A DNA stretch of 64,000 bases, taken from the NCBI GenBank assembly GCA_964372115.1, contig CAYJPN010000022.1, forward strand, positions 1-64,000, read 5' to 3'. The position numbers and the translations under genes are program-made. Below are positions 63,961 through 64,000 of this stretch, one piece after another. The DNA comes from CG2-30-36-16 sp964372115. GTDB taxonomy: Bacteria > Bacteroidota > Ignavibacteria > Ignavibacteriales > Ignavibacteriaceae. How positions within the stretch are numbered: the first letter of the stretch is position 1; every line of letters starts with the position of its first letter. The notes under the pieces were generated by a model, which was given only the letters and a program-made list of their open reading frames with translations, made no database searches and had not been told where the DNA came from.

Positions 63961-64000
63961 AAGAAAATCATCAAGATGATTTCCAACAGTAACTCTGAGA

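Overview
The window looks like chromosomal DNA of an Ignavibacteria-type bacterium (Bacteroidota/Chlorobi side of the tree). The reasons are low GC, two large secreted proteins ending in the type IX secretion sorting domain with the NYPNPFNP signature (45.9-49.7 kb), a propeller-type sensor-regulator, and a complete nitrate-respiration gene set of the kind seen in facultative members of this group. This placement is inferred from gene content, not from a marker gene.

Layout. (1) 0-4.3 kb: chromosomal genes, including a probable ceramide (sphingolipid) triad: an acyltransferase-like GNAT protein, a serine palmitoyltransferase and a divergent NAD-dependent epimerase/reductase. A small cytochrome-like lipoprotein follows. 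(2) 4.35-45.8 kb: a block of about 41 kb that I interpret as an old integrated genomic island. A 51-bp 3' fragment of a tRNA-Ala gene (4347-4397) is a direct repeat (48/51 identical) of the 3' part of an intact tRNA-Ala (45741-45813). The truncated end of the fragment and the 3' end of the intact tRNA both face inward, and a tyrosine-recombinase remnant lies just inside the left end. (3) 45.9-64 kb: ordinary chromosome: two T9SS-sorted proteins, MATE pump, SpoIID-like protein, Maf, an LPG-synthase-like membrane protein, YtxH/DUF948 proteins, an EF-G-like GTPase, HIT protein, a CAT-anticodon tRNA, and a large membrane-spanning sigma-54 activator with its probable target promoter.

Island cargo. 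6.1-15.7 kb (minus strand) is an operon for an energy-converting-hydrogenase-related membrane complex. It resembles HyfB-C-E-F-G-I, but the large subunit has lost all nickel-binding cysteines. A SulP anion transporter and a HTH/EIIA-like protein head it. 17.2-25.8 kb (minus) is a nitric-oxide handling operon: quinol NO reductase, di-iron Fe-S repair protein RIC, hemerythrin-like protein, cupins, NDH-2-like dehydrogenase, ferredoxin, two methyltransferases and a small oxidase-like protein. 26.1-35.7 kb (plus) is the respiratory nitrate reductase operon: dihaem cytochrome, narGHJI, a NarK transporter with an extra soluble domain, and a hemerythrin-like protein. 36.1-40.9 kb (plus) holds molybdenum-cofactor genes (moaA, moaC, MOSC, moeA, mobA). 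41.7-44.4 kb (minus) is a DUF2249/DUF1858/oxidase-like/DUF59 module with two members broken by in-frame stops. A Crp/Fnr (DNR-like) regulator follows at 44.5-45.2 kb. Related palindromic boxes lie before the NO operon and before the DUF2249 module.

Together the island would import nitrate, reduce it to nitrite, make the Mo cofactor for that enzyme and detoxify NO. No nitrite reductase gene is visible here. The most unusual items are the cysteine-less hydrogenase-like complex tied to a SulP transporter, and the propeller-AAA+ sigma-54 regulator followed by a consensus -24/-12 promoter and a thioredoxin-fold protein lacking its active-site cysteines.
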